Shown here: one piece after another, positions 5,520 through 5,754 of the stretch
How the letters are laid out: every line of letters starts with the position of its first letter
Numbering within the stretch: position 1 is the stretch's first letter
Source of the DNA: Bacteroidota bacterium
GTDB lineage: Bacteria > Bacteroidota > Bacteroidia > UKL13-3
Reading direction: 5' to 3'
Assembly (NCBI GenBank): GCA_947449515.1
Contig: CANFSD010000113.1
Location: forward strand, 1-5,754
Length of the DNA stretch: 5,754 nucleotides
The notes under the pieces: model-generated
The model's database searches: none
Seen by the model: only the letters and a program-made list of their open reading frames with translations
Told to the model about the DNA's origin: nothing
Made by a program: the position numbers and the translations under genes

Positions 5520-5754
5520 TTATTTTACCGATTTAACAATTGCTTCGAAAGTTTCTGGATGGTTCATTGCCATATCAGCAAGAACTTTACGGTTCAAGCC
5601 TAAGCCTTTTTTATGAACTAAGTTCATGAATTGGCTGTAGCTATATCCATGCAAACGTGCGCCTGCATTGATACGAACGATCCATAAGCTACGGAAATTG
5701 CGTTTTTTGGTTTTACGATCCCTGTAAGCATATCCAAGACCTTTGTCGATGGTA
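5520..5754 (-). CDS. rplT: 50S ribosomal protein L20, C-terminal part (5' end outside window)
   Basis: This is the last 77 codons of a minus-strand gene whose start lies beyond the right edge. L20 (bL20) binds 23S rRNA early in large-subunit assembly. The family signatures are clear in order: KGLGYAYRDRKTKKRNFR, then LWIVRINAGAR, YSYSQFMNLVHKKGLGLNRK, VLADMAMNHPETFEAIVKSVK and TAA. The usual protein is about 115-120 residues, so roughly the N-terminal third, including the basic RNA-binding extension, is missing from view. In most bacteria rplT follows infC and rpmI, which would lie to the right of this window. The gene ends just inside a shared convergent terminator. Identity is secure. Confidence 0.97.
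   Translation of the reverse strand, partial: TIDKGLGYAYRDRKTKKRNFRSLWIVRINAGARLHGYSYSQFMNLVHKKGLGLNRKVLADMAMNHPETFEAIVKSVK

Overview
The window reads as ordinary chromosome from a member of the Bacteroidota. The DNA is AT-rich, and most genes start without a Shine-Dalgarno sequence, behind A/T-rich leaders. The protein flavours (4-hydroxyphenylpyruvate dioxygenase, CcmC/D/E/F, ribosomal protein L20) look Bacteroidota-like. I cannot fix the genus from this sequence.

Layout, left to right. (1) The 3' end of a 4-hydroxyphenylpyruvate dioxygenase gene (+ strand, cut by the left edge) is followed by a strong hairpin terminator. (2) A 95-residue DUF3817-type membrane protein gene (+) starts 13 nt past that hairpin. 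(3) A perfect, symmetrical hairpin then separates it from a convergent gene block on the minus strand. (4) That block, read right to left, is ccmC, ccmD-like, ccmE, ccmF (4339 down to 689). It is a compact cytochrome c maturation (System I) operon with gaps of +1, -1 and 33 nt between genes. (5) A 357-bp gene-free, AT-rich stretch lies upstream of ccmC and probably carries divergent promoters. (6) Next is a + strand gene for a 247-residue protein that I cannot assign to a family: signal peptide, periplasmic coiled coil, one membrane span, cytoplasmic coiled coil. (7) A third perfect hairpin separates it from the convergent 3' end of rplT (ribosomal protein L20), which is cut by the right edge.

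The ccm genes work as one pathway. CcmC (with CcmD) loads heme onto the membrane-anchored periplasmic chaperone CcmE, and CcmF passes that heme to apocytochrome c. The most informative details are in the key residues. CcmE carries Cys-Pro-Ser-Lys-Tyr in place of the classical His-x-x-x-Tyr heme-attachment motif. CcmC has an altered WWD motif (WGAYWTND). CcmF has a C-terminal periplasmic segment of about 230 residues, which makes the protein about 150 residues longer than the proteobacterial form. The ABC-transporter genes ccmA and ccmB and the thiol-reduction genes (ccmG, ccmH) are not next to this block.

I do not see a wholly new system. The best candidates for follow-up are the variant Ccm chemistry and the unassigned double coiled-coil membrane protein.
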